From Lineus longissimus (lineage: Eukaryota; Nemertea; Pilidiophora; Heteronemertea; Lineidae), in NCBI RefSeq assembly GCF_910592395.1, contig NC_088317.1:2170001-2234000 (forward strand): 64,000 nucleotides of DNA, read 5' to 3'. This document shows, one piece after another, positions 47,877 to 59,800 of the stretch (position 1 is its first letter; every line of letters starts with the position of its first letter). The notes beneath the pieces are model-generated. The model had not been told where the DNA came from. It worked only from the letters and a program-made list of their open reading frames with translations, and ran no database searches. Made by a program: the position numbers and the translations under genes.

Positions 47877-48447
47877 CGAGAGAAGCATCGCCGCACTAAA
47901 TATTTAGAGTCTAGACGTTAACTTCATATAAATGAACTGATTCCAAGAGAACCTGGCGATTCTGTGAGCCGGAAACTTGAACATGGAAAATGTTGCCAAA
48001 TTTGTTCAACAGAATTTGTATCCATTTTGGTCGCCGTTTAAACTTAATATCAACAGTTAACTGTTAAAGTTTCATTTCTAAATTTGGGGTGATGTTTTTT
48101 GTTTGTGCGCACACAACTTTAACTGCATGCTTGATATGTACATTCAATGCAAATTTAGAAATAGGCAGTGCAAATGCAATTTGAGGATTGCCCAATACAT
48201 CAACAAATATCTCATTGGGTTGCTTCAAGGTCATAATCTGATTTTGAACTTCATGTATCGGATTCAGAGAATAAAGCTTCGAAATCATGTTGTCTGTTCT
48301 CATTTGCTTTGAAGAAATGACAAGGTATTTCAAGAAGGATTGTGGAACAGTAATAGCTGAGTGAACTCCTCGCAGGTAAAACGAGTAGAGCGTAGCGAGT
48401 CTAACGACTGTTTCAGGGCTATGTATGACTGAAATATTGAAGAGTGC
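47877..48447 (-). pseudogene. Duplicated fragment of the unrecognised gene at 697-1275
   Basis: This matches 697-1275 at roughly nineteen bases in twenty, in the same orientation. The minus frame reads VIHSPETVVRLATLYSFYLR and so on, but a CAA codon has become TAA, stopping translation after NLEMKL. The copy breaks off sharply at 48447, where it joins a copied promoter segment, so the open frame running into 48522 is a chimera and not a real gene start. Confidence 0.85.
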
Positions 48448-49191
48448 TTGATATTTATCTTTCTCCTTTGTTAGTACCTCTCCCCCCAACCTCTCAGCCC
48501 TTCGCGAACGGAAGGCGAGCATGCTTGCAATCGCTGTGGCACATGCTTAGTCTCCCCGAAAAGTGCCATAGGCCCAAGTTTGAAAATCCCGTTAAGATCC
48601 ATTTCAATTTCAATTTAAGATCCATTTCAATCCATTTACAATATTAACTAGTTGCTTATAGAGTTGCTGTTTCAGCATCTTCGACAACAATCTTTCAAGA
48701 ATCTTGTAAAGATAATAATCTTATAAGATATAATTGGAATTTTCGACCTGGGGCGGACATGCTTGCGGTCGTTTCAGACTTGAAATTCGACGTGGCAGTC
48801 ATATCAGCACTATTAGAATATGCAACAGCTGTTTATTAAAATAATCAGATTCTGGCGTCTATAGTCTGCATCTATATAGCAAACTGTTTACGATGCAGTG
48901 TAGAATTATATGAATACATTTCAATGGCATTACTTTGATTACCCTTAAACATCTGTTTTAGTAGCGTTGTGTGGTATGGTATAGATCTGAGCTTATTCAT
49001 TTCCTTCGAGTTAAGTCCAAGGTAGGTAGGTGTTCCTTTTGTTTTGGATTTTTCTGGTATCGTCAAGTTTTGAAGTTTCTTTATGAAAGATCTTCGAGGT
49101 ATTTTTAGTGTTGCAGACTAATCATGTCGTCATGTTTGATTTCATTCATTTGCGTCCCTGTGATTCTTTATCCTTTACCCTTTTTTTTAGT
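48448..49191 (+). repeat. Duplicated promoter segment of the lysine-rich gene
   Basis: 48448-48600 matches 44424-44576 and 48779-49191 matches 44608-45014, with about 180 extra bases between. The copied part includes the untranslated exon and its donor (TCCAAGGTAGGT) but stops just before the coding exon. The TATA box has changed to TGTTTTAG, so it is unlikely to work as a promoter. Confidence 0.8.
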
Positions 49192-50652
49192 TGGTCTTTA
49201 ACATTAAAGATTGTACTAAATTGTTCCCAAGTATGCACGTTACCATTGACATCTACAATATCGTTGATGCATTTCATCCATGTACGAACCATTCCTTTCA
49301 AAGACTGTCCTACAATATATTCTCATATCACTATAATTGTGAAAGAGATGTTTAGTGAGGATCGTTAAAGAATGTTGAATCGAATGTACGTGCACATGCA
49401 CACGAAACTGCATAAGATCTTAGATAAGGATGTTAACTGGATTTTCGACCTCAGTTTCTATTCAGTGTGTATATCATGAACCGTATATCATAAACATCAC
49501 CTTGAATAATGACTTCATGATTGAAACAATCGGGCAGTGCACGTTTCCCCGCTGACTGGTGACACTCGTTGATGTATTGCTCAGCCACAATCACTTTCAT
49601 ATCAAAAATAGACAACATAACAGACTTTGAAAATATCAATCTTGGATTTAGAACCATTATACTGACCTTCTTGTCATTGCACAATATTGTCATCGGGTAA
49701 ACTTATAAAACATCTTTAATCTACAATGTTAAATGGTTAAAACTACTCACCAGAATTCCAAAAGCTGTTGAAAAATAAAACGATATCCTTGAAGCTGTAA
49801 ATGTTTACCTTGGACTGGTTGCTAGGCAAGCGACTGTCGGCCATTACAGACCAATGATAGCTTCGAGCTTACCATTGACAGATAGCCTGTCAGTGCAGTT
49901 TATCGTGGATCGAGCGACTATGGGCCGTGCAAGTCCAATGCATTCCGATCTCAATTACATGAGTCGGTTTAAAGGCAAGTTTCATCCGCGTGTTTGATTC
50001 AGATGAAGTTAGAAATCAACATGGCTGTAATGCAATAATGAGGCAAGCTTATGCAGCGAAACGTAGCATTTGTGTTGTTTTCATTTTGTGTAGACAGCAA
50101 TACTGTTTTCGATTTTCAAGAAGTATTTATGAAATTAGAAAATCGCACGTTCTGGATCAAATTGTGAAAGAACGAATTTAACTTTAAGTATGAACTCATT
50201 CGGTCGTGTCGATCATAACACGAGTTTAGGTAAATGAGTTATTTCAAATCTTTTATCACATATCCCGACATCATACAAAGCCTAGTCGATCGAAACGGCC
50301 AAATGAGGACAGCGTGAAAGCTGTGGATGACAATTACCCAGTAAACCAGTAAACACCAAATGGGCCTACTGATTTGATATACTCGCTCAATTAATAAAAG
50401 ATGGAAGAGTATTGTCGTCTAACATCAGTGCCTTTTTAATCTCGAGCCCAAATAGTATTTTAGTGTTCAAAAGATCAGGTTTCTAACTTTCAAAGTGTGC
50501 CATAAAATCCTTACGAACTAAAAAATAGCTTAACGTGGAAGTTACGTGCGTTCAACTATCAGATTAGACGGCTAACGAAGAGACGCGTTTGCAGAGCTTT
50601 AGCGTCGTTATAAAGTATGAAGTAGCAAGAACCTTCTAATATTCAGGTCAAG
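49192..50652. other. Intergenic sequence, nothing recognised
   Basis: Short AT-rich frames only. The small plus-strand gene begins at the right edge. Confidence 0.5.
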
Positions 50653-52628
50653 ATGCCGCCGAAACCGGATGACGACGTTGCTGCTCTTACGGCTGATAAC
50701 GCAATAATTCGCAGTATTCGTGAATACTCCCAGGTTAGAACGTAGTCTCGGTTCTAAATATCTCTTTTTGACAACGGTCTCATTGTCACGATATGGTGCA
50801 ATTAAAGTAGGGATTCATATTCCAATTGATCATCTTCACTTAATTTGTGCGGCCTTGCATCACGTGACATAAAAAACGTCAAATCCTGAAGCCGAGGCGT
50901 TTTTGTATCAACAACACAAAAATGCGAAGTTTTCCTCAGATACTTCTAAACGGTGCTCACCGTGCAGTGCGCATAAAAGCTCTGTACATGTATAGGAAAT
51001 TGTTCTTATCTACGAATCTTACACGTATTAATAATTAAGATTTAATGAATCTGTATGAGATTTTTGACCTGGGGAAAAGCTGGTTCTGTACCTCTTAGTA
51101 AGTATCGACGTTGCATTTCAGGTTGTTCATTTGTCGAGTGAGGAGGATCAATCTCGACTGGTGCGGTTACAGGTTGGTCCTGATTTCTGACATTTTCCTT
51201 ATTATAGTTCTGTTTGTTCAAAAATGTCATGTACCATACTAAGCCAATACTTAAGTTATCTTCTAAAGAAGATGCGTTTCACCATATGCACATTTCCACT
51301 CGTTTGGGAAAATCTTGTAAATGTAAGATGTATTTCTATATTGGACTTCAAGAACTCCTTCTTTGAACTTCCAATGAAGATTACACATATCTGCCCTTGA
51401 AAGCTGTTCCACGGAAGTCGATGTTATCAAGATTTGTCCTGATAACTCTGCGATAAGACGTCAGAACAATGGAAATGTAGGCCTCTGTGCGAGCGGGCTT
51501 TGTTTAAAGAGTATAGACCGCGTATGATGAGGCGAAGCCTGAATTCTTTAAGCTGTGAGGTGAGGGGAAAATAACATAACGACTAATTTTTGATTAATTA
51601 CAGGAGGCGATGGGCGTCAAACCCCAGGTGTGTATCGCAGAGTCAGTCCAAGCATGTGAAGATGCGCTATTTACTTGCGCACGAATTTCTATCAAACGCA
51701 ACACAGGTTAATCGGGGTGTTCTGGTTCAAAAACATAAAACTAAGAGAGGTCAACCAAACGCTTGTAACTTGGGACTACAGTTGAAGTCCTGCCCTCGGT
51801 GAGAGAAGGAACTGCGACTGTACAGAGATAAACCATGCATCCTTAATCAGCCCCCCGAAACAACAAGATATTTAAATGATGATGTGCAGAACATAATTTG
51901 GCTCCATGACCTTTTCTAAGTCGATATTACATTAACCTTTACTTTCATTATTCAGGGTCAGGGCGCTTCAAACCCGTTTCCGTTCCCTAAGCATGTACTC
52001 GAGAAGGTCAGAGGTAGGTTCGACGCCAATAATGTAGTGTTTTTCATATCGCTCTGGCCAACGGTACTGAGTGGAACTCAGGAATGTGACGAGATCACAT
52101 TTCCCAAAAGAGGGTGAAAGTCTTTTCTGACTTAGACTGTAGACTTATTTGCACAGCAATAGGAGCTGAAGTGAAATTCCAGATTACCGATTATTTCGTT
52201 TGAACTTTTCCGTTCTCTTACAGACAAACCTATTTACAAGAAGAAAAACATGAAGGTAATTGATGACGAAATAAGATGATTATCAAACGATGAAAAGAAA
52301 ATATGTGAGACCTGCAAAAGCTGTAAAAACGACTTTACCAAGTAGACTGTAACTAAGAGTAGGCCTACTAATTCCAGATATCTTGTTCTTATCCTTTTTC
52401 CTTCCGGAAAGAATTACCATTGACTGGTTGTATCTGTGCTTTAAACTCTGGATTGTAGAAGTATAGTTATATTTTCGTTCCTTTTCTCTCTGGTGGGGTG
52501 GGTGGGGGTGAGGGTGAGGGGGCACTCTGTTCAGAGACTGGGATAGATGTTATACCGTCATACATTTGTTATACCCAATAACAGCTTCTTTTCCCCTTTT
52601 GCAGATAAACATGAAAAGGACAAGTTGA
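50653..52628 (+). CDS. Small unrecognised intracellular protein, six exons
   Basis: Exons 50653-50733, 51122-51172, 51604-51627, 51956-52013, 52224-52255 and 52605-52628 join in phase (0, 0, 0, 1, 0) to 89 residues. The protein begins MPPKPDDDVAALTADNAI, continues VVHLSSEEDQSRLVRLQ, has a proline/aromatic stretch NPFPFPKHVLEKVR and ends in a lysine-rich tail. There is no signal peptide or membrane segment. If exon 5 is skipped, exon 6 is read in another frame (DKHEKDKLRKSTEQNRKSYD...), so alternative C-termini are possible. I do not recognise the family. Regular small exons with good splice sites and a nearby polyadenylation signal make it a likely real gene. Confidence 0.65.
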
Positions 52629-52762
52629 GAAAATCAACCGAGCAGAATAGAAAATCATATGATGTCATATTTTATGGCATAAACAAAATTTTCCGATTCC
52701 AAAAATGCATATTGCATGTAATCTCGATGTTTCATTGTTTGTTATGATTATAATTATCGAAA

Positions 52763-52768
52763 AATAAA
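52763..52768 (+). terminator. Polyadenylation signal of the small gene
   Basis: AATAAA lies 135 bases after the stop at 52626-52628. Confidence 0.6.
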
Positions 52769-53858
52769 GGTCGCACTGAAAAAACACACGTCTTTTCATT
52801 TATTTTCAGTCAAATGAAACAATGACTAAATCCAAAGGAAACTTGATCGTTTTAATCTAAAAATGTAGTCTTCGAAGTTTATGAGGCAAGATGCAGAGGG
52901 AACACGGGACACGAGAGAAATGTTTTCAGAACCCTTTTGCCACAGCCCGATTTGGGACATCCACAGTCCTACATGTAAGAGTTTGATGCTGTTGTCAGCA
53001 TCATCAATGGAGCATCCTGATCCGTTAAGACGAACGCCAAGAACGAGAAGCACTCTCAATCCATCTCTCGTCTGCGGGTATAAACCGGCAATCGCTTGGT
53101 TTGCTACTGATTGCTGGGTACTACGACTATCGATTTTTGCCGCAGGTGCATGTCTGCGATAACAAGCGCTAACGAGCGATTTTTGCCGCAAAATCATGGT
53201 TGCATGTCGCAGCGAAAAAGCTATGCAAAACTGTATGCATGTTCGGATTTGATCGCACTGGACGTGCAAGCCGAGTGTCTCCTCACCAATTATCAATTAT
53301 CAATTATCAATTCGGTGATATCGATTTGCAATCTTGTTAGTTTAAGTTGCCACTATGCAAACTAATTGGCGCCATCCGTGTTCTTCTAATTACTGCATAC
53401 ACTGGGCCTGCCTGTCTGCTTCAGGTTTGCTGGGTCTTTCAATCGGATAGCTGCCCTCCTGGAACGCCAGTCTGTTCCGGTCATCGTCAAAAAGTAAGGT
53501 ATAAGCCCCGTTTTACAATGTGTCACATTTTTATAGTAATTCAAATACCATGCCATTCAGCGGTGGCTTTTGGTGATTTTCGACTTCGTTTCGTTGAAAA
53601 ACCTCTACGGGTACGTGTTCGTATGGGCTGAATTTTCAGAAACTTCATAAACGTTTCTTTCGAAGAGTGTATATGAGGTCCGGACACGCCGACCACTATA
53701 TATATGCGATCGTCGGAATGACAAAGGCGTGCGTTAAATGTCGATTCGAATTGATTGTGCTTAAAAGAACCTGGTCCCTTTGTTCGGTATCCATAGAACC
53801 AATACGGTATAACTTTCCTCCGCTTCATATCTCTGCAGGTCGGAGGGCGTGAATCAAC
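52769..53858. other. Upstream region of the long lysine-rich gene
   Basis: A possible TATA box (TATATATA, 53697-53704) lies about 160 bases before the start codon, and the coding exon follows an acceptor at ...TATCTCTGCAG (ends 53838). A short TTATCAA tandem occurs near 53286-53312. The region differs from the promoter of the short paralogue, so the two genes may be regulated differently. Confidence 0.4.
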
Positions 53859-56800
53859 ATGGCGGCCCCAAGGCTAGCCCTGTTTGCCGTTGTTATGGCT
53901 ATCGTCGTCGTGGCTTTGGCCAATGCGGCACCAGGAAAGAAGAAATGTGAGTATATACTGTTGCAGCTGCCTAAATTAAACACAAGCTACATGTAAGTTG
54001 ACGTAAGATGGCTCGCCTCTTGATATAAGGATAATAAGTTAGCGTTTAGATGTAGCTGACGAAGTTGAATTCCAAACTTTTATTAAGCTACAGACAATTG
54101 TCGGGAAAACATTGAAAGAAGGTTAAGTAAAGCAGCCAAATCCAAAAATTGGTAACCTTTTTGGGGCCTGTGAATAGCCATTGAGATATATTTTATCAAA
54201 TAGACTTCCATATTTTAAAGGTATTATATTTCATCATCAGTAGTCTAGTTTTAACTCAGCATCGTCTAGAAAGCAGTGACTACAATTCGCTGCATTTTAT
54301 GCTATCATTTGATTTACGTTGATGATGAAAAATGATTTAATGAGTACGCAAGGGCCATATGGGCAGCTTCAAATTCAAAAATGTAATATCATTTTCATTA
54401 ACATCTACTTCAAAGCACAGCATCTATACGCCTAAGTAACTGCTGTCACAAAACTACAATTAAGGGACAAGATACAAGACATAAACTTATATGGCCTTTT
54501 GTACAAGGTATATCATACCCGGATAGTAAACTGATGATGAAATGTAGTAACCTCACGTCATCCGCCTGGTAAATCTGGGTATTGTATTCCAATCTGCATG
54601 GGTTTACCATTCCAGAAAATATATTAGTTTATATGTTATGCTTGAGGTATTTCTCAATCTATCGCTGACAAAATGAGGTATCGGTCAGTTTTGCCTTCGC
54701 GCCCATCAAGTGCTTTTTGCCGCCTTTCTACACAAAAATACCGAACGAGATTCTGAGAAAGATTAATCCTGGATGGATTGATATAAACTTTCATTCTGAT
54801 GATGCGCTTTGGGATCAAATTCTCCACGGACGATGCTGGGCTTGAACTGGACAGACTGTTTGTGGTTATAATTCCGCACTTACTCAAACACGAATTTGGG
54901 ACTTCTTTATTGGCCAAAAAAGTATTGTACTCAAGCTTGGGTATGCTGTCTGTACCGGACAAACAAAAGAGGTCTCCTCAACTTGACCGCTACCTGGCTG
55001 AAAGTCCGAAATTATTGCTTGAAGAAAGTGGTGAATGAAAGCAAACTGAATGCCCTGTTTTGACATTTATAGCATCGCCGAAATTGGAGAATTTCGGAAT
55101 TTCACCCCAAGTTCATTTGGCTAAGTTGCTGCCCAAAGTTGTAAAAACTAAGGCATCTCCATCGTCCTCACCAATTGCAAGGAAAAAAGGCCAAAGTGAC
55201 TCACATAAGAGAGGAAATAAAAATTCAGTTGCACCAAAGGACAAGCAAGCAAAATCGACATCTTCTTGGTTGAAAAGGGCCTCGAAAGCCTCTCAAAACA
55301 GCAGTTGGGGACGAACAAAATCACCGAAAAGCAAGCCTGCAAAGAAACATGTTCCTCCAAAATACAAGGCCAAGGTGAATGCAAAGAAACTGATCGCTAT
55401 AAGAAACAAAGTTGGTGTTGTACCAGAGATGGAACTACCAAGTCAAGGAGTTCCCAAGGCCAAGAAGGATGTAGCAACGTTGAAACCAGTGATAAAGCCT
55501 CGTGAGAACGAATTGCCAACAACCTTTTCGAAGAAGTACGCCAAGGCATTCGTGAAAACTAAAAAACTTAAAGTTAAACGTCCAAAGAAATTAGTCACCG
55601 AGGCAAAGACTAAACCCATAAAAGTCTCGGCTGAGAGGATTGCTAAAGACAATGGGATGCAAGTCGAAAAGAAGCTTCCCGATATCATTCCGCCGAAAGC
55701 TCCAAAGAAAGGTAAGTGCTTGCATTTAGCTAGATAATGCTTGATACTGTGCTGTTTTATAGCAGGTCATGGTGTCTTGTCACTGTGCTTCGGAACTCGA
55801 GCTTTACATATTGCACCAACGAAAGTGTTGCACCAGTACAAAGATTTCTACGCTTCTATCTTTAGCTTTGATTATATCATTCATTTCTGCTTGGAAAAAC
55901 ACTTCTCGTAACCCCACTGTGTCATTTTTCCCTGTGAAACTCTGGAGATGGAGAACATGGCTGATATTACGAAAGGTGCACTTTGTTCGAGAAACAAATT
56001 ATAAACTACAGTAGCTGACATGCATGCATAAAAACCCTAACGGCCAAGTTAGAAAACACTAACGCCCGTCCGCCATGTTTTGAACGACTGGTCAGCCATG
56101 TTTCAAACGTCCTCAGATATGATAGAGCACCAGCAGGCGACAGTGGCGCTACCGTATTCACCAACAGAGCACTGGGTGTGGAGCACAGATATGACCATCA
56201 GTTCATATGTCTTCATACAATAGGCGGCCATTGCGACCTCGTGCGACTATTGTTTGAAATCGAATGCCACCCCATCAGACAGTTCCTCAATACACGCATG
56301 GTTTTAATACTAGTAAAGCAGGAAATTGTTTTGCAACTTTAAAACTCGAAAACCTGCTGCGTGCTCCTATAATCATCAGAGGGTGTCATGTTCATCTCCT
56401 GATTATGTATCTTATGAATTCACTTTGCCAATATTGTAACAGGGCAATTTTAAAGGCCACTTTGAAACTGAAAATGGTGCAGATGGCACAAAAGACACCA
56501 TTCTGTAAAGCTTGAACGTGAAATGATAAACTGCAAAAAATGTTTCTTTGCGACCACGGCTTCGTGGCATAGTGGGTAAGACGGTATGGATCAAGTGGCT
56601 AGCGTTCAGAGTTCGAACCCGCTCGAGGAAATTTTTTTCATTTTTTCTTTTCATGAGAGATTGTTGTTTGTGCAGTCAAGTGAGACCAGTCGCTGGGTGC
56701 CTATCATGTTTCAAGTGTAGTTAGTCGTTTGGTGGTTCGGCGTTTGTGTTTATCTAACTTGGCCGTTAGGGTTTTATGCATACATATCAGTTTCATGCAA

Positions 56801-59800
56801 TTCTCCTATCTCCTTGATAGTCATGATCATGGTGGTGGTGGCTGTTAACGTACAAATGATACCAGAGAACATTAAGATACAGAATTTCTTCTTTTACAGC
56901 AGCAGGAGCTAACAAAGGTATGTATTTCTGTCTTGAAGAGTTAGTCTATATCGGGCTTCCTTGTGTCATTTTCTTTTTGTTTTTGCACGAAAAAATATCT
57001 TGACGAAGTACATCCATCTGATACTCGCCCTTTGACTATACCCTTTGCATGGTTGTGACCCTTTCTGCAGCTATGTGCGCCGGGAGCAGTCTGGCTCAAA
57101 TGTGATGTAAATCATACAAAAAAAGGTATACAGCACTAGAACAATAATGTTGTGTCCAATTCCAGGTGGTATCATAAAATGCCAGGGAAAGAAGTGTGAT
57201 TTGGAGTGTGAGTAACACAACATTATATAATATGTAAACCTTGTTTTCATTATATTTCGAAATATTTCTATCATTCGAACAATGCTAAACAACATAAACT
57301 GTGAATCGCCTATTTATTTTTGCGATTCTCGAAAATTTTTGAAAAAATAAAATTTTTTGGCGCATTACGTAATTTCCATCTTTTTTCAAAAATATTTTTT
57401 CGCGATTTTTATTTTTGCGAATCGATATTATTCGCGAAAATAAAACGCCAACGAAACTTTTCGCAATTTACAGTATAATATTCTATTTTATAGTTCAATG
57501 TGACAGATTCAATAATATTTAGACATCTTTGACAAATATAGGCTATACACTTAGAAATCTAAGGAAGCTCCAATGGCTTACAAGAAAACAAACTAGATAT
57601 AATCAAGTAGTGAAGGAAACTTATCAAGACCACCCTTACCAGAAACTTAGCTCCACCATTTGATTTTTCAGTGGATGGAATGAAAGTTAAACGAAAATTC
57701 CCCGGTAAGAATTTTCATCTCAACAGATGACCTCAAGTACAAACATATGGACGTCGTATGGCTATCAAAATATGTGTGTTACGTCGTAATCTGCTGAAAA
57801 AATTATTTTTCGAAAATACACTTTAACGAGGCCCGTTTATACTTAAGTATTGTACCCGTGTTACATCATTCGTATATTTACTTGAAACATAAGCAACAGT
57901 CATATAACAAGAATATTACTTTTTATAGATTTTTTATTGATTTTAGTGAACGCTAAACACCCTGTCGTTACGAAGATTGACAGTCCAAGTAAGAAGGGTT
58001 AGTATATGAATATATCGAGCGGCCCAGCAGAAGCGCCTCGTACTAAAACACTGCATTCTGCTTAAGTACCAAATGCTTTCTCTGTGTAAATGTTATTGAG
58101 GTATTTGATTGTACGGAATTATTCTGGCCATCCTTGCTTTGCGATGGTGGCAATAAAGGTTTATTAGATAGACCTTAAGAGCAAATGGGTGTACTTCGTC
58201 AGATATTCAATCATATATAGACGGCTTACGCCTTGCTTGTTTATTCAAGGCACACCGTTCGTGATTGTCTTGACGTGCATCTTGTGGCTAAGTGAAAACG
58301 AAATAGACCTTGCAGTAGCACAGTTGTTGGCACACCTAGTAATCAGTCTACACAACATTGGTTTTGGAACTTACTGCACAGGTGTGTGTGTGTTGGGATA
58401 TATTTTGTGGGTTAGTCGAAAACTTTTCAGCAACTGACCTAATGACACCAGTCAGTAAATATGAACAATTGTCATTTCAGAAACCGTCATCAAAGGAGGG
58501 AAAGCACCAATAAACCTCATGAAAAAGCTTAACAAGATGTCAAAGAAACCGACATCCCTGAAACTTAGACTAAAGGGTAAGTTAGAATGTATTATTCTCC
58601 GGGTTTTGCAAGTACGAAGGTATATTGTGTCATCAATTCCTGCGTGAATTTATTTACGACAGTCGTGAATCGTTGTTCTACTTAGTAGTAGGAAGAGGAA
58701 TCAAACACAAATAACCGTCGCTGATAAGAAATGTACGCAGTTTATATAACTCGTCAGTCTATTATAGCCCTAGTGCCCGTGGCACATGATAAATATTCTG
58801 AAAGAGAGCGTTCTGAGCGAAGACTAAATATCCATGGAATTATCATCATTATTATTATGTTTAGCAAAGCAATTAAACAGTACACGAGTTTATACATGTT
58901 TGATTACATTTAGGGAAGACACCTAAGACGAAGAAGGGTGTGAAGAAGGCTGCAAAGAAAGCAATAAAGAAGGCCACCAAGGCTAAGAAGGTCGCTAAGA
59001 AAGCTGAGAAGAAGGCGAAGAAACAGCTGAAGAAAGCATTGAAGTCAGGCAAATCGAAAGCGATCAAGAAAGCTAAGGTAGCTAAGAAACAAGCAAAGAA
59101 GGCAGTCAAAAAAGCTTCAAAGGCAAAGGTTGCTGCTAAGACCGCCAAGAAAACTGGAAGTAAAGCGGCACTTAAGGCATCCAAAAAGGCTACCAAGGCA
59201 AGCAAGAAGACAACTAAGAAGTCGAAGAAGGCTACAAAGAAGTCCAAAAAGAGCGCCAAAAAGGGTGGAAAGAAAACATTGCCTAAGACCAAGAAGGGCG
59301 TGAAGAAGGCAGCGAAGAAAGCAATAAAGAAGGCCACCAAGGCTAAGAAGGTCGCTAAGAAAGCTGAGAAGAAGGCGAAGAAACAGCTGAAGAAAGCATT
59401 GAAGTCAGGCAAATCGAAAGCGATCAAGAAAGCTAAGGTAGCTAAGAAACAAGCAAAGAAGGCAGTCAAAAAAGCTTCAAAGGCAAAGACTGCTGCTAAG
59501 ACCGCCAAGAAAACTGGAAGTAAAGCGGCACTTAAGGCATCCAAAAAGGCTACCAAGGCAAGCAAGAAGAAAGCTAAGAAGTCGAAGAAGCAAACCAAGA
59601 AAGCAAAGAAGGCGGTTAAGAAATCAGGCAAATCTGGTAAGTTGAAAATCATCTAGAAATGCAGGACTTTTGTTATGTCGCCGCCTTGAAATGAATCAGA
59701 TGGTATTCTCGACATTTCATTCTCAGGCAAGAAATAACATCATCGTCAACTTTATGTACTAGTTTCGACCAACAATCTTGTCCTTCCAAGGCCTAGGCCC

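Noticed and set aside
48064-48522. A 152-codon minus-strand gene
   Set aside because: Its start is created by the junction of two unrelated duplicated segments and it carries a nonsense change relative to the source.
56551-56635. Functional tRNA gene
   Set aside because: A and B boxes are good, but the acceptor stem does not pair and no clear anticodon stem forms.
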